Below are positions 24,681 to 33,218 of a DNA stretch of 64,000 nt, piece after piece. The stretch is taken from contig NZ_OOHJ01000015.1 in the NCBI RefSeq assembly GCF_900323885.1, forward strand, positions 496,001 to 560,000, in the 5' to 3' direction. The translations under genes and the position numbers were made by a program. The notes beneath the pieces were generated by a model that saw nothing but the letters and a program-made list of their open reading frames with translations, ran no database searches and had not been told where the DNA came from. The DNA is from [Actinomadura] parvosata subsp. kistnae (GTDB lineage Bacteria; Actinomycetota; Actinomycetes; Streptosporangiales; Streptosporangiaceae). Positions within the stretch are counted from its first letter, which is position 1. Every line of letters starts with the position of its first letter.

Positions 24681-27213
24681 GTCGTACACCTCCTTCCGTG
24701 GTGTCGTCGGGGAGAGGCCGCTCGGGTGCGGCCTCCAGGAACGGCAGATGGCAGGGTCCGTCGCCCAGCGCCGAGGCGAGGGCGAAGAGCACGCCGGCCG
24801 TTCCGGTCGCGAAATCCATGGACAGGCGCAGGAGCTGGTCGCCGGGGAAGGCCAGGCCCCCCGCGTACGGCAGCGCGTGCCAGCGCAGCCCCTTCACCAG
24901 TTCGGGCACGTCCCCGGCGCCCGCCGCGATGATCCCGGCGCGTCCGGTGAACAGCCCGGCCTGCACGAAGAAGCCCGCGCGCCCGGCGAGCCGCAGCTCG
25001 GCCAGCGCCGTCCCGAACGCCTCGTCGTGCCGGTACCGCAGGTAACGCTCCAGCACGAGGGCGATCCCCGCGGACCCCTCGTCGAGGTACGGCAGCAGCC
25101 GCCACCCCTGGTTGACCTGGAGCGAGCCGTCTTCCGAGTGCCGGCAGCGCCGCAGGTCCTGCCGCAGCGCGGTGGCCGCGAGGTCGAGCAGCGCCGGGTC
25201 GCCGGTCTGCTCGTAGGCGCGCAGGAACAGCAGCGCGGGGCCGGACGAGCCGTGCATGAGCCCGGCGCGCGGATTGGTGCCGCCGCTGATCTCGGGCACG
25301 GGGGTGTCGAGCCGGCCGGCGCAGATGTCCACCGCGCGCAGGGCGAGGTCGGTGTGCCCGAAGTGGAGCAGGTTCAGCCCGATGCCGGACAGGCCGGAGA
25401 TGAGCGCCGATTCCAGCCGGTCCCACTTCTCGCGCAGGCAGATCTCGACGAGGTCGTGCGCGTCCTCGTGGTGTCCGAGCAGATCGAGCACGTACGCGAT
25501 GCCGTGCAGCCCGTCGTACAGGCCGAGCCCGGAGCCCTGGACGGGGCGGCGGGCGCGCTCGCGCAGCCAGCTCTCGTACTCGGGGTAGGGCCCGAGGCCG
25601 GCGCTGTGCAGGGCGAACAGCACGCCGGCGGCTCCGTGCGCGAGGTTGAGCCCGCCGCCGGGCTGGAACTGGGCGACGTCGCCGGGGAAGAGCCGGTCGT
25701 CGCGCCCGGGCGTGGCCGCGGCCGTGATCGCTGTGGCCATGGCGTTCCGCAGCTCGGGCCAGCTCGCCACGCCCGGCATGGGGACGGCGGCGGTGTCCCG
25801 CTCGCCGCCGGCGATGGTCGCGACGGCCCCGTCGATCATGCTCGCCGGCACGGGGAACGTCTCCTTGACGATCTCCCCGAGGTGCACCACCTTCGGGCGG
25901 TGCAGCGGCAGCATGATCGTGCACTGGGGCGCGAACAGGCCGAGGCGCAGGCAGGCCAGCGCGTACCGGTCCACGTCCACGCCCTGGCGGTCGGCCGGGG
26001 CGGCGAAGGCGGGGTGGGCGAGCGCGGCGCGCGCCCTGTCCTCGGCGAGCGTGGCCACCTCGTAGTCGATCAGCGCGACCCGGCCCTCGTCGGTCAGCAG
26101 GATGTTGTCGGGGTGCAGGTCGCCGAAGACGACCCCGCGCTCGTGCAGCGAGCCGACCGCGCGGGTCACCTCCTCCAGCGTCCGCACCGCCCACTCGGTG
26201 TACTCGGCCAGGTCCCGCTCGGTGCAGGTGGCGCGGGTGAGCGGGTAGCGGTGCACGAGCCGGCGCTGCAGCGGCGTGCCGTCCACGAACTCCTGGACGA
26301 GGAAGTGGTGCTCGCCGAGCGTGAAGTAGCCGCGCAGCGCGGGGGCGGCCGGCAGGCCGGACAGGCGTTCGAGGATGTCGCGCTCGTGCTCGATCCTGGC
26401 GACCGCGTCGCGGCCGGCCGCGTCGAGCCCGGCGTGCGGCCTGGCCTCCTTGAGCACCACGCGCTCGCCGGTCCGCTTGTCGCGGCCCAGGTAGACGCCG
26501 CCGCCGTTGGAGAAGTGCAGGACGCTCTCGATCGTGTACGGCAGCCCGGTCGTCGTCACGGCGTTACGGGCGGCGAGCTGCGGCTCCAGGAACGCGGGCA
26601 GCGTCGTCCACGGCGGCACCGAGAACGTGGCGCCCCGCACGTCCGGCACGAGCCGGCCGTCGCCGTCCTCCAGGGCCAGCACGCGCTCGCCCGTCAGTGA
26701 CAGGCAGTGCCGCTCGGCGAAACCGCCGTACCTGACGAACAGCGGGCCCTCGTTGTAACGCAGATCGCTCAGGATGTACGGGCCGCGCACGTCGCGTAAA
26801 AGCTCGTCGAGCTCTTTCAGCACGAGTTCGAGCTGCGCCTCGTCCCTTGGGTAAAGGGTGACGAGCTTGCCGCTGGAGGCCCTTGAGGCGGCCTTGGAGT
26901 TCACCATCACCAGGACCGGCAGCCCGCGCAGGAACTTGAACGCGACGCCGCGCGGCATGCAGTAGTCCCACACCGTTTCGATGGCCTTTTCCGCGTCCTC
27001 GACGCGGGCCGACACGTGAATCTTCCAGCCCTGCGCCGGCAGCGGCGTGTCGCTGTCCGGAGCGAAATAACACCAGGTGTCGGTGCGGGCCGAGGACCAG
27101 CCGGCAGGCAGCGGGCGGCGCAGAATGGGAAAGTCGGCGTCCGTCGCCGTGCTGTGCTCGAGGTTGTCGTAGAAGCACGGGTCGACTAGGCAATACAGCT
27201 CGTACTTGTCCAT
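24652..27213 (-). CDS. Class III lanthipeptide synthetase (LanKC/RamC-like)
   Basis: An 853-residue tri-domain enzyme that phosphorylates Ser/Thr of the precursor, eliminates phosphate and cyclises Cys onto the resulting dehydro residues. The N-terminal lyase-like domain (1-220) starts MDKYELYCLVDPCFYD, very like RamC. The kinase domain has the nucleotide-binding Lys255 (VVLKEARPH), the catalytic loop HERGVVFGDLHPDN (357-370) and DYE (383-385). The C-terminal LanC-like domain (about 510-830) shows no CHG or paired Cys zinc ligands, as expected for class III. The ATG follows GGAGG. Its 3' end overlaps the precursor gene, so the two are translationally coupled. Confidence 0.95.
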   Translation of the reverse strand: MDKYELYCLVDPCFYDNLEHSTATDADFPILRRPLPAGWSSARTDTWCYFAPDSDTPLPAQGWKIHVSARVEDAEKAIETVWDYCMPRGVAFKFLRGLPVLVMVNSKAASRASSGKLVTLYPRDEAQLELVLKELDELLRDVRGPYILSDLRYNEGPLFVRYGGFAERHCLSLTGERVLALEDGDGRLVPDVRGATFSVPPWTTLPAFLEPQLAARNAVTTTGLPYTIESVLHFSNGGGVYLGRDKRTGERVVLKEARPHAGLDAAGRDAVARIEHERDILERLSGLPAAPALRGYFTLGEHHFLVQEFVDGTPLQRRLVHRYPLTRATCTERDLAEYTEWAVRTLEEVTRAVGSLHERGVVFGDLHPDNILLTDEGRVALIDYEVATLAEDRARAALAHPAFAAPADRQGVDVDRYALACLRLGLFAPQCTIMLPLHRPKVVHLGEIVKETFPVPASMIDGAVATIAGGERDTAAVPMPGVASWPELRNAMATAITAAATPGRDDRLFPGDVAQFQPGGGLNLAHGAAGVLFALHSAGLGPYPEYESWLRERARRPVQGSGLGLYDGLHGIAYVLDLLGHHEDAHDLVEICLREKWDRLESALISGLSGIGLNLLHFGHTDLALRAVDICAGRLDTPVPEISGGTNPRAGLMHGSSGPALLFLRAYEQTGDPALLDLAATALRQDLRRCRHSEDGSLQVNQGWRLLPYLDEGSAGIALVLERYLRYRHDEAFGTALAELRLAGRAGFFVQAGLFTGRAGIIAAGAGDVPELVKGLRWHALPYAGGLAFPGDQLLRLSMDFATGTAGVLFALASALGDGPCHLPFLEAAPERPLPDDTTEGGVRHGSSRPAGS

Positions 27214-27349
27214 CTGGCCGGGACCTCCAGGGCGGTGTGTCCAGTAGCTTCCCGCCGCCGGGGGGCGTCCGGCTAGTCACATTCTTCAGCACCGATACAT
27301 GGCTATTTCAATGGCTTTTGTGAACATCGCATCATTGACCGGTAGACGA
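27214..27349 (-). promoter_or_regulatory. Probable promoter region upstream of the lanthipeptide synthetase
   Basis: This 136-bp gap separates the kinase stop from the LanKC start. Its distal half is strikingly A/T-rich for this genome (for example the stretch containing TTGAAATAGCCATG on the minus strand), the expected place for a promoter and for response-regulator sites. I could not fix -35/-10 hexamers with confidence. Confidence 0.4.
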
Positions 27350-28555
27350 TTATTTCTTTCGTGGGACGTACACGCTGAACGTGAATTGACCGGTCCGCGA
27401 CGAGGTCGCTTCGAGCCAGCCGCCGAGCGCGGAGACGCGGTCGGCCAGGTTCAGCAGGCCCTGGCCGGCGTCGCCGGGGCGGCGCGGCGGGCGCACCCCG
27501 TCGTTCCTGATCGTCAGGCGGACCATGTGGTCACGTTCCAACAGATGCACGGAGCACTGGCGGGCCTCCGCGTGGCGCAGCACGTTCGTGACGCCCTCGC
27601 GCAAGGCGTGCGTGAGCGCCTCCTCCACGGCGCCGGGTAAGTCGCGGCAGGACACCCTGATCTGGCAGCGCACCCGCGCCGACTCCAGCAGCGAGCGCGC
27701 CGAGCCCAGCTCGGCCGCCAGCGAGGAGCTGCGCAGGCCGTGCGCCACCGCGCGCACATCGGCCGACAGGTTGCGCAGCAGCTCCAGCGTCTCGCTCACC
27801 TCGACCCGCGCCTTCTCGTCGCCCTCGGCGACCAGCCGCTCCAGGAGCTGCACCTTCAGCACCAGCACCGTCAGCCGGTGGCCGACCAGGTCGTGCAGGT
27901 CGCGGGTGAAGCGGCGGCGCTCCATGGCCACCGCTCTGCGCATCACCTCGGTACGCGCCTCGCCGAGCCGCCTGGCCCGCTGTGTCAGCGTGATCACCGC
28001 GTACTCGGCCAGGCCGGTCAGCGGGGCGGCCAGCGCCCAGAGCGGGTCGATCATCGTCCGGTCGGGGGCCGCGAGCACCACCGGCCCGCAGGCCAGGGCC
28101 AGCAGCACCAGCACGACGGAGCGGATCCGGGCCGCCATCACCAGCACCGCGCCCGCCAGCAGGCCGCAGACCGGGGTCCAGGCCGCCCCGAACATCGTCA
28201 GCGGCAGGTACGTCAGCCACGCCTGCACGGCCACGATCCACCAGGCGCCCGCACGGCGTACCGGGGACTCGGTAATGAACGCGACGTGCAGGCCCAGCAG
28301 GACGACCAGCGCGACGGCGCCCCCGGCCAGCGCCTTCGAGGCCGCCAGGCCCGCCAGGACCGGCACGCAGAGGCCGGCGATCCCCGCCGCCAGCCCGAGC
28401 CCGCCCACCCAGGAGGGGCCATTGAGCCGGGCACGCAGATCCCTGAGCTTGGCCCGCCGGCCGTGGAAGGTCACGCGGCTTTTGTGGAGCTTGGCACGGC
28501 TTTCGTGGAGTCTGGAACGCGCCCGAGACACGAGCCCACGGTGTGTTTCTTCCAC
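27350..28555 (-). CDS. Sensor histidine kinase (HisKA_3 / NarL-partner type)
   Basis: A 401-residue membrane kinase. A basic N-terminal tail with repeated S-R-x-x-L-H units (residues 12-40) precedes four to five hydrophobic segments (about 48-190). The dimerisation/phospho-acceptor helix is RRRFTRDLHDLVGHRLTVL (His221). The HATPase domain has the N-box EGVTNVLRHAEA and G-box GDAGQGLLNLADRV. It is of the type that phosphorylates NarL/LuxR-class regulators. The gene lies on the same strand just upstream of the LanKC gene and no regulator is next to it, so the RamR-like protein at 18.4-19.0 kb is the natural candidate partner. A GTG start is assumed. Confidence 0.85.
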   Translation of the reverse strand: MEETHRGLVSRARSRLHESRAKLHKSRVTFHGRRAKLRDLRARLNGPSWVGGLGLAAGIAGLCVPVLAGLAASKALAGGAVALVVLLGLHVAFITESPVRRAGAWWIVAVQAWLTYLPLTMFGAAWTPVCGLLAGAVLVMAARIRSVVLVLLALACGPVVLAAPDRTMIDPLWALAAPLTGLAEYAVITLTQRARRLGEARTEVMRRAVAMERRRFTRDLHDLVGHRLTVLVLKVQLLERLVAEGDEKARVEVSETLELLRNLSADVRAVAHGLRSSSLAAELGSARSLLESARVRCQIRVSCRDLPGAVEEALTHALREGVTNVLRHAEARQCSVHLLERDHMVRLTIRNDGVRPPRRPGDAGQGLLNLADRVSALGGWLEATSSRTGQFTFSVYVPRKK

Positions 28556-28745
28556 CTCACCCCCGGTATGCGTTCGGGTCCGCCTGATCTGCCACGTCGC
28601 CAGAGCACCCCACCGTTTTGCAACGTTCCTCTAATCGACCCGATCCGTGTCGCCCGTGTAAAGGTCATTTCCGCTTTTGGACAGCCCTGACTTCCGCGCC
28701 ACCCTCCTGGTCAACCACGAGATATCTGGTCATATGGTGAGCTTC

Positions 28746-29714
28746 ATGGAGTACACGCGACTGGGTAACTCAGGCTTGAAGGTCTCGCGGCTGTGCCTGG
28801 GCATGATGAGCTACGGCGACCCCGCCAAGCAGCAGTGGGCGCTCGCGCAGGACGAGGCGGAGCCCCTCATCCGCCGGGCCGCCGACGCCGGCGTGACGTT
28901 CTTCGACACCGCCGACGTCTACAGCGCCGGCGCCAGCGAGGTCGTGACCGGCGCCGCGCTGCGCGCGATCTTCCCCAGGCGCGAGGACTACGTCCTGGCC
29001 ACGAAGGTGTTCTTCCCCATGGGCAAGGGCCGCAACGACGGCGGCCTGTCGCGCAAGCACATCATGGACGCCATCGACGCCTCCCTCACCCGCCTCGGCA
29101 CCGACTACGTCGACCTCTACCAGATCCACCGCTGGGACGACGAGACGCCCATCGAGGAGACCATGGAGGCGCTGCACGACGTCGTCAGGGCCGGCAAGGC
29201 CCGCTACATCGGCGCGTCCAGCATGTGGGCCTGGCAGTTCGCCAAGGCGCAGCACGTCGCCGAGTCCCGCGGGTGGACGAAGTTCGTCTCCATGCAGAAC
29301 CACTACAACCTCCTCTACCGCGAGGAGGAACGCGAGATGCTGCCGCTCTGCGCCGACCAGGGCGTCGGCGTCATCCCCTGGAGCCCGCTGGCGCGCGGCG
29401 TGCTCGCCAGGGCCGGCTCCACCGCCACCACCGCCCGCACCGGCTCCGACGAACGCATCGACTACCTGTACGACCCCGAGAACGACAAGCTCGTCATCGA
29501 CCGGGTCGCCCAGGTGGCCGCCGACCGCGGGCTGCCGGCCGCACAGGTGGCGCTGGCGTGGGTGCTGCACCGCAGCGAGATCACGGCGCCGATCGTGGGG
29601 GCCACGAAACCGCGGCACGTGGACGACGCGGTGGCGGCTGTTTCGGTGAGGTTGTCGGCGGAGGAAGCGGCCTTCCTGGAGGAGCCCTACCGCCCGCGCG
29701 AGGTCCGCTTCTGA
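28746..29714 (+). CDS. Aldo/keto reductase (YghZ/Gpr-type family)
   Basis: A 322-residue TIM-barrel NADPH oxidoreductase. The catalytic tetrad is visible as Asp and Tyr in FFDTADVYSAG, Lys in LATKVFFPMG and His in YQIHRWD. The opening MEYTRLGNSGLKVSRLCLG is typical. It reduces aldehydes or ketones; the substrate is unknown. ATG 28746 is preferred over 28734 and the longer TTG extension because it matches family starts. It is divergent from the histidine kinase with about 190 bp between them, and belongs to the flank, not to the lanthipeptide operon. A 19-bp repeat array follows the stop. Confidence 0.88.
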   Translation: MEYTRLGNSGLKVSRLCLGMMSYGDPAKQQWALAQDEAEPLIRRAADAGVTFFDTADVYSAGASEVVTGAALRAIFPRREDYVLATKVFFPMGKGRNDGGLSRKHIMDAIDASLTRLGTDYVDLYQIHRWDDETPIEETMEALHDVVRAGKARYIGASSMWAWQFAKAQHVAESRGWTKFVSMQNHYNLLYREEEREMLPLCADQGVGVIPWSPLARGVLARAGSTATTARTGSDERIDYLYDPENDKLVIDRVAQVAADRGLPAAQVALAWVLHRSEITAPIVGATKPRHVDDAVAAVSVRLSAEEAAFLEEPYRPREVRF

Positions 29715-29720
29715 CGCTCT

Positions 29721-29777
29721 TCTTCTGAACGGGCCGGCTTCTTCCGAACGGGCCGGCTTCTTCCGAACCGGCCGGCC
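29721..29777. repeat. Three tandem 19-bp repeats after the aldo/keto reductase gene
   Basis: The unit TCTTCYGAACGGGCCGGCT is present three times (29,721-39, 29,740-58, 29,759-77), the third with two changes. Each copy contains the self-complementary core GCCGGC, so neighbouring copies can pair. It begins 7 bases after the reductase stop and may end transcription. Otherwise the 150-bp gap to the next gene shows nothing else. Confidence 0.7.
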
Positions 29778-29865
29778 CACCCGGGCTCCCTCGCCCCTGG
29801 CCCGCGTCGCCGGGGGCGTCACCGCCTGGGCAGGATTGTCGGAGCGGCCCCCTAAGGTATGGGTC

Positions 29866-31545
29866 ATGCGGGCAAACGAGGAAGCGGCGGCGGCGCTGCA
29901 GGAATACGCGGAGCTGTTCGCGCTCTCCGGCGGCGACGCCTTCCGGGTGCGCAGCTACCAGAAGGCGGCCAAGGCGATCGCCGGGTTCCCCGAGGACATC
30001 TCGGTCGTCGACGTACGCTCCGTGCCCGGCGTCGGCGAGGCGATCGCCAAGAAGATGGAGGAGTTCCTGGAGCGCGGGAGCTTCCGCCAGCTCGACGACC
30101 TGCGGGGCCGCGTCCCCGACGGCGTGCGCCGGCTGACCAGGGTGCCGTCCCTGGGCCCCAAGACCGCGATCATGCTGTTCGAGGACTTCGGCATCGACTC
30201 CACCACCGCGCTGAGCGAGGCGATCACCTCGGGCCGCCTCGACGGCGTCAAGGGCCTCGGCCCCAAGACCCTGGCCAACCTGCTCAAGGGCATCGAGCAG
30301 CTGGAGCAGTCGGGCCGCCGCGTGCACATCGGCGTCGCGATGTCGCTGGCCGAGCAGGTGATGGCGTCATTGAAGGCCGAGCGCATCGCGTACGCCGGCT
30401 CGCTGCGCCGCATGCGCGACACGATCGGCGACATCGACATCCTGGCCGTGGCCCCCGACTCCATCATGGAGGACTTCCGCGCCCAGCCGTACGTCGCCGA
30501 CGTCATCGCCGCCGGCGACAAGAAGACCTCGATCCGCACGACGTCCGGCATCCAGGTGGACCTGCGCGTGGTGCCGGCCGGCTCGTGGGGCGCGGCCATG
30601 CAGTACTTCACGGGCTCCAAGGAGCACAACGTCGCCATCAGGGAGATGGCGGTCAAGAAGGGCTGGAAGCTGTCGGAGTACGGCCTGTTCGAGGGTGAGC
30701 GGGTGATCGCCGCCGAGTCCGAGGAGGACATCTACGACGCGCTCGGCATGCAGTACGTACCGCCGCCGATGCGTGAGGACGGCGGCGAGGTGAAGGCGGC
30801 GCTCGCCGGCGAGCTGCCCGTGCTCGTGGAGCTGGCCGACCTGAAGGGCGACCTGCACACCCACACCGACCTGACCGACGGCATCGCGTCCCTGGAGGAC
30901 ATGGTGGCGGCCGGTCACGCCCGCGGCTACGCCTACTACGCGGTCACCGACCACGCCCCCGACCTGGCGATGCAGCGCATGACCCTCGACAAGGCGCTGG
31001 AGCAGCGGGGCCGCGTGGCCGAGCTGCAAGCGAAATATCCCGACATGCGCATCCTGCACGGCTCCGAGCTCAACATCGCCCCCGACGGCTCCGTCGACTG
31101 GCCCGCGGAGATCCTGCGGGAGTTCGACGTGTGCGTGGCGTCGGTCCACTCGCACTTCACCCAGTCACGCGACGAGATGACCCGCCGCTTCATCGCCGCC
31201 TGCGAAAACCCGTACGTCGACATCATTGGCCACCCCACCACCCGCAAGATCGGCAAGCGCGAGCCCGTCGACGCCGACTGGGACGCCGTCTTCCGCGCCG
31301 CCGCCCGCACCGGCACGGCCATGGAGATCGACTCCTACCCCGACCGCTCCGACCTGCCGTCCGACCTGGTGCGCCTGGCCAAGCACCATGGGGTGAAGTT
31401 CTCGATCGACAGCGACTCCCACGCGATCCCCCACCTGGCGCACCAGCGCTTCGGCGTCGGCATCGCCCAGCGGGCCTGGCTCACCTCCGACGACGTCATC
31501 AACACGTGGCCGCTGGAGCGCCTGCTGGCCTTCCTGGGCCGGTGA
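29866..31545 (+). CDS. polX: PHP-domain family X DNA polymerase (PolX)
   Basis: A 559-residue bacterial PolX. Two helix-hairpin-helix regions (VPGVGEAIAKKMEEF; VPSLGPKTAIMLFEDFG) are followed by the polymerase palm with the metal-binding Asp pair in TIGDIDILAVAP and the third in IQVDLRVV. A C-terminal PHP phosphoesterase domain has GDLHTHTDLTDG, HGSELNI, SVHSHF, IIGHPTTR and IDSDSHA as metal ligands. PolX fills gaps in base-excision and end repair, and the PHP domain gives 3'-5' exonuclease activity. ATG 29866 is selected over an upstream TTG. Together with the LigD-type polymerase at 5.6-6.8 kb this window carries two repair polymerases, though not linked. Confidence 0.92.
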   Translation: MRANEEAAAALQEYAELFALSGGDAFRVRSYQKAAKAIAGFPEDISVVDVRSVPGVGEAIAKKMEEFLERGSFRQLDDLRGRVPDGVRRLTRVPSLGPKTAIMLFEDFGIDSTTALSEAITSGRLDGVKGLGPKTLANLLKGIEQLEQSGRRVHIGVAMSLAEQVMASLKAERIAYAGSLRRMRDTIGDIDILAVAPDSIMEDFRAQPYVADVIAAGDKKTSIRTTSGIQVDLRVVPAGSWGAAMQYFTGSKEHNVAIREMAVKKGWKLSEYGLFEGERVIAAESEEDIYDALGMQYVPPPMREDGGEVKAALAGELPVLVELADLKGDLHTHTDLTDGIASLEDMVAAGHARGYAYYAVTDHAPDLAMQRMTLDKALEQRGRVAELQAKYPDMRILHGSELNIAPDGSVDWPAEILREFDVCVASVHSHFTQSRDEMTRRFIAACENPYVDIIGHPTTRKIGKREPVDADWDAVFRAAARTGTAMEIDSYPDRSDLPSDLVRLAKHHGVKFSIDSDSHAIPHLAHQRFGVGIAQRAWLTSDDVINTWPLERLLAFLGR

Positions 31546-31559
31546 CCACTGGCCGGTGA

Positions 31560-31895
31560 TCACTCCCCGTTCCAGACCTGCAGCCGATTCCGCCACACCC
31601 AGCGCCCCTTCTGCTCCCCCTCCTTGATCCGCACCCAGTGCTCCGGCCCCCGCCCTCTGGCCGCACAGGTGGCCTTGACCGGCTCGCCGGAGGGAGGCAA
31701 CTCGGCCGTCTTCCGATACTTCTTGCCCGGCCCGAGCCTCACGGGGGCCGGCTTGTGGGTCTGGTTGACGTACCGGCAGGTCGGCGACCGACTGACCGAG
31801 TCGGCGCCGACCGGGGCCGGGGGGATGACGGCGAGCGCGACACCGAGGAGAAGGCCTGGCACGGCACCCGCGAGAAGGCGTCCGGCGACTCCCAT
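31560..31895 (-). CDS. Small secreted protein with SH3-like domain
   Basis: A 111-residue protein with a Sec signal peptide: MGVAGRLLAGAVPGLLLGVA, then a short hydrophobic stretch and an Ala-x-Ala-like cleavage region near APVGA. The mature part (CRYVNQTHKPAPVRLGPGKK through WVWRNRL) resembles bacterial SH3 domains, which bind cell-wall peptides. One Cys pair (CRYV / KATC) could form a disulfide. ATG 31895 follows GGGGA; the much longer frame upstream is ignored. The function is unknown. Confidence 0.65.
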   Translation of the reverse strand: MGVAGRLLAGAVPGLLLGVALAVIPPAPVGADSVSRSPTCRYVNQTHKPAPVRLGPGKKYRKTAELPPSGEPVKATCAARGRGPEHWVRIKEGEQKGRWVWRNRLQVWNGE

Positions 31896-32197
31896 GAACC
31901 GTCCCCTTTCGACGAGACAGGTCTCCGCCCCTCCCCTTCTCCCCAATACCGACTTAACGCCATATACACGGATGTTTTGGGCACCTCTTGAAGCCCACCC
32001 AAGCCCCTCCGCACCTCCCACGCTCCCGCCTCACCACACGGCCGCCCACGCCACCCCTCAGCCGCGCGCCCGCCGCCTCCCCCAGGAGCGCATCCACCCA
32101 GAGAATGACAAACCCTGGTCCGATGTGCCGATCCCGGGATTGCGAGAAGCTGTCCTCACCAGCCGCCCCGCCCCACCCAGAAGGAGAACCCCGGAGG

Positions 32198-32935
32198 ATG
32201 CACTCCGCGCGAAAGAAGCCCCGCACCCTGCTGGCGCGCGTGTTCGCAGTACTGGCCGCCCTGCTCGTCGCCGCCCTCGCCGGAGTAGCCCTGGCCTACC
32301 CCTCACTGGCCGCGACCACCTGCCCCGGCTGCTACGGCCTGACGGAGCTGGAGGATTCCGTCTACACGGAAGACGGCCTGTCAGAAGCACAGCAGGCCCA
32401 GGTCAAGCAGACGATCGCGGAGGCCCGCCACCGCGTCACCGCCTTCTACGGCAGCCAGACGAGCACCCCCACCCTGCTCGTCTGCGTCACGGAAGGCTGC
32501 TACGAGCGGATCGGAGGCGGCAAGGAGCGCGGCATCGCGGTGCTCAACCGGGCGGTGATGCTGTCCCCGAGGGGCCTCGACCCGGTGATCGCCTCGCACG
32601 AGATGTCCCACGTAGAGCTGCACACCAGGCTCACGTCCGGCGCGGAGGTCCCCCAGTGGTTCGACGAGGGCCTGGCGGTCGTGGTCTCCGACGACCCCCG
32701 CTACCTGGCCCCGAAGACGACCGAAGACCGCTGCCTCGCCTCCCCGTCGGGCCCGCTCCCGGCAACGCTGGACGAGTGGCTGAGCACGGCGAGCAAGGAC
32801 GCGAACACCTACGCCAAGTCCGCCTGCCAGGTATCCCGCTGGTTACACGCCAACGGAGACCGCACGGGCCTCCTCTCCTTGATCGAGCACCTCAACACCG
32901 GCACCCCGTTCGCAAGTCTGGTGAGCCCCGCGTAG
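32198..32935 (+). CDS. Secreted gluzincin-type metalloprotease (peptidase MA-like)
   Basis: A 245-residue protein with an N-terminal signal or anchor (residues 10-40: a basic start, then LLARVFAVLAALLVAALAGV). The zinc site is HEMSH in VIASHEMSHVELHT, with the downstream glutamate in WFDEGLAVVVSD, the pattern of M1-like peptidase-MA proteins. Cys pairs (TTCPGCYG; VTEGCYERI) suggest disulfides outside the cell. ATG 32198 is well placed after GGAGAACCCCGGAGG. The substrate is unknown. The 280 bp after it contain no gene I can support. Confidence 0.78.
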   Translation: MHSARKKPRTLLARVFAVLAALLVAALAGVALAYPSLAATTCPGCYGLTELEDSVYTEDGLSEAQQAQVKQTIAEARHRVTAFYGSQTSTPTLLVCVTEGCYERIGGGKERGIAVLNRAVMLSPRGLDPVIASHEMSHVELHTRLTSGAEVPQWFDEGLAVVVSDDPRYLAPKTTEDRCLASPSGPLPATLDEWLSTASKDANTYAKSACQVSRWLHANGDRTGLLSLIEHLNTGTPFASLVSPA

Positions 32936-33218
32936 CCCCTTCTCGAGCGCAGACACCACAGGGACAGCACCCGTCCGCCTTGCGACCGCCCCCGAACGCC
33001 GTCACCTCCTCCGTCCCCACCAAAAACCCGCACCTGCCCCCGTAGGCCTCGGCTGGAGGTTGGGGTGGCTCGGGGCTCGGGTAGGGGACCAGGAGTGGCG
33101 CTGGATGGAACGTTCCCCCAGCGCTGGGACACATTTTGGCAATGAAGGGCGCGCGGAGACAGCACGAGGAGATTAAATGGTTTCCAGGTAGGAAATAGGT
33201 ATTAAGAGGTGATGCTCC

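Noticed and set aside
18992..28555. Class I, II or IV lanthipeptide assignment
   Set aside because: The synthetase is one protein with lyase, Ser/Thr-kinase and LanC-like domains and lacks zinc ligands, which fits class III; there is no LanB/LanC pair or LanM.
32936..33218. Possible gene between the metalloprotease and the molybdopterin enzyme
   Set aside because: No frame with start, ribosome site and motif; it appears to be promoter/terminator space.
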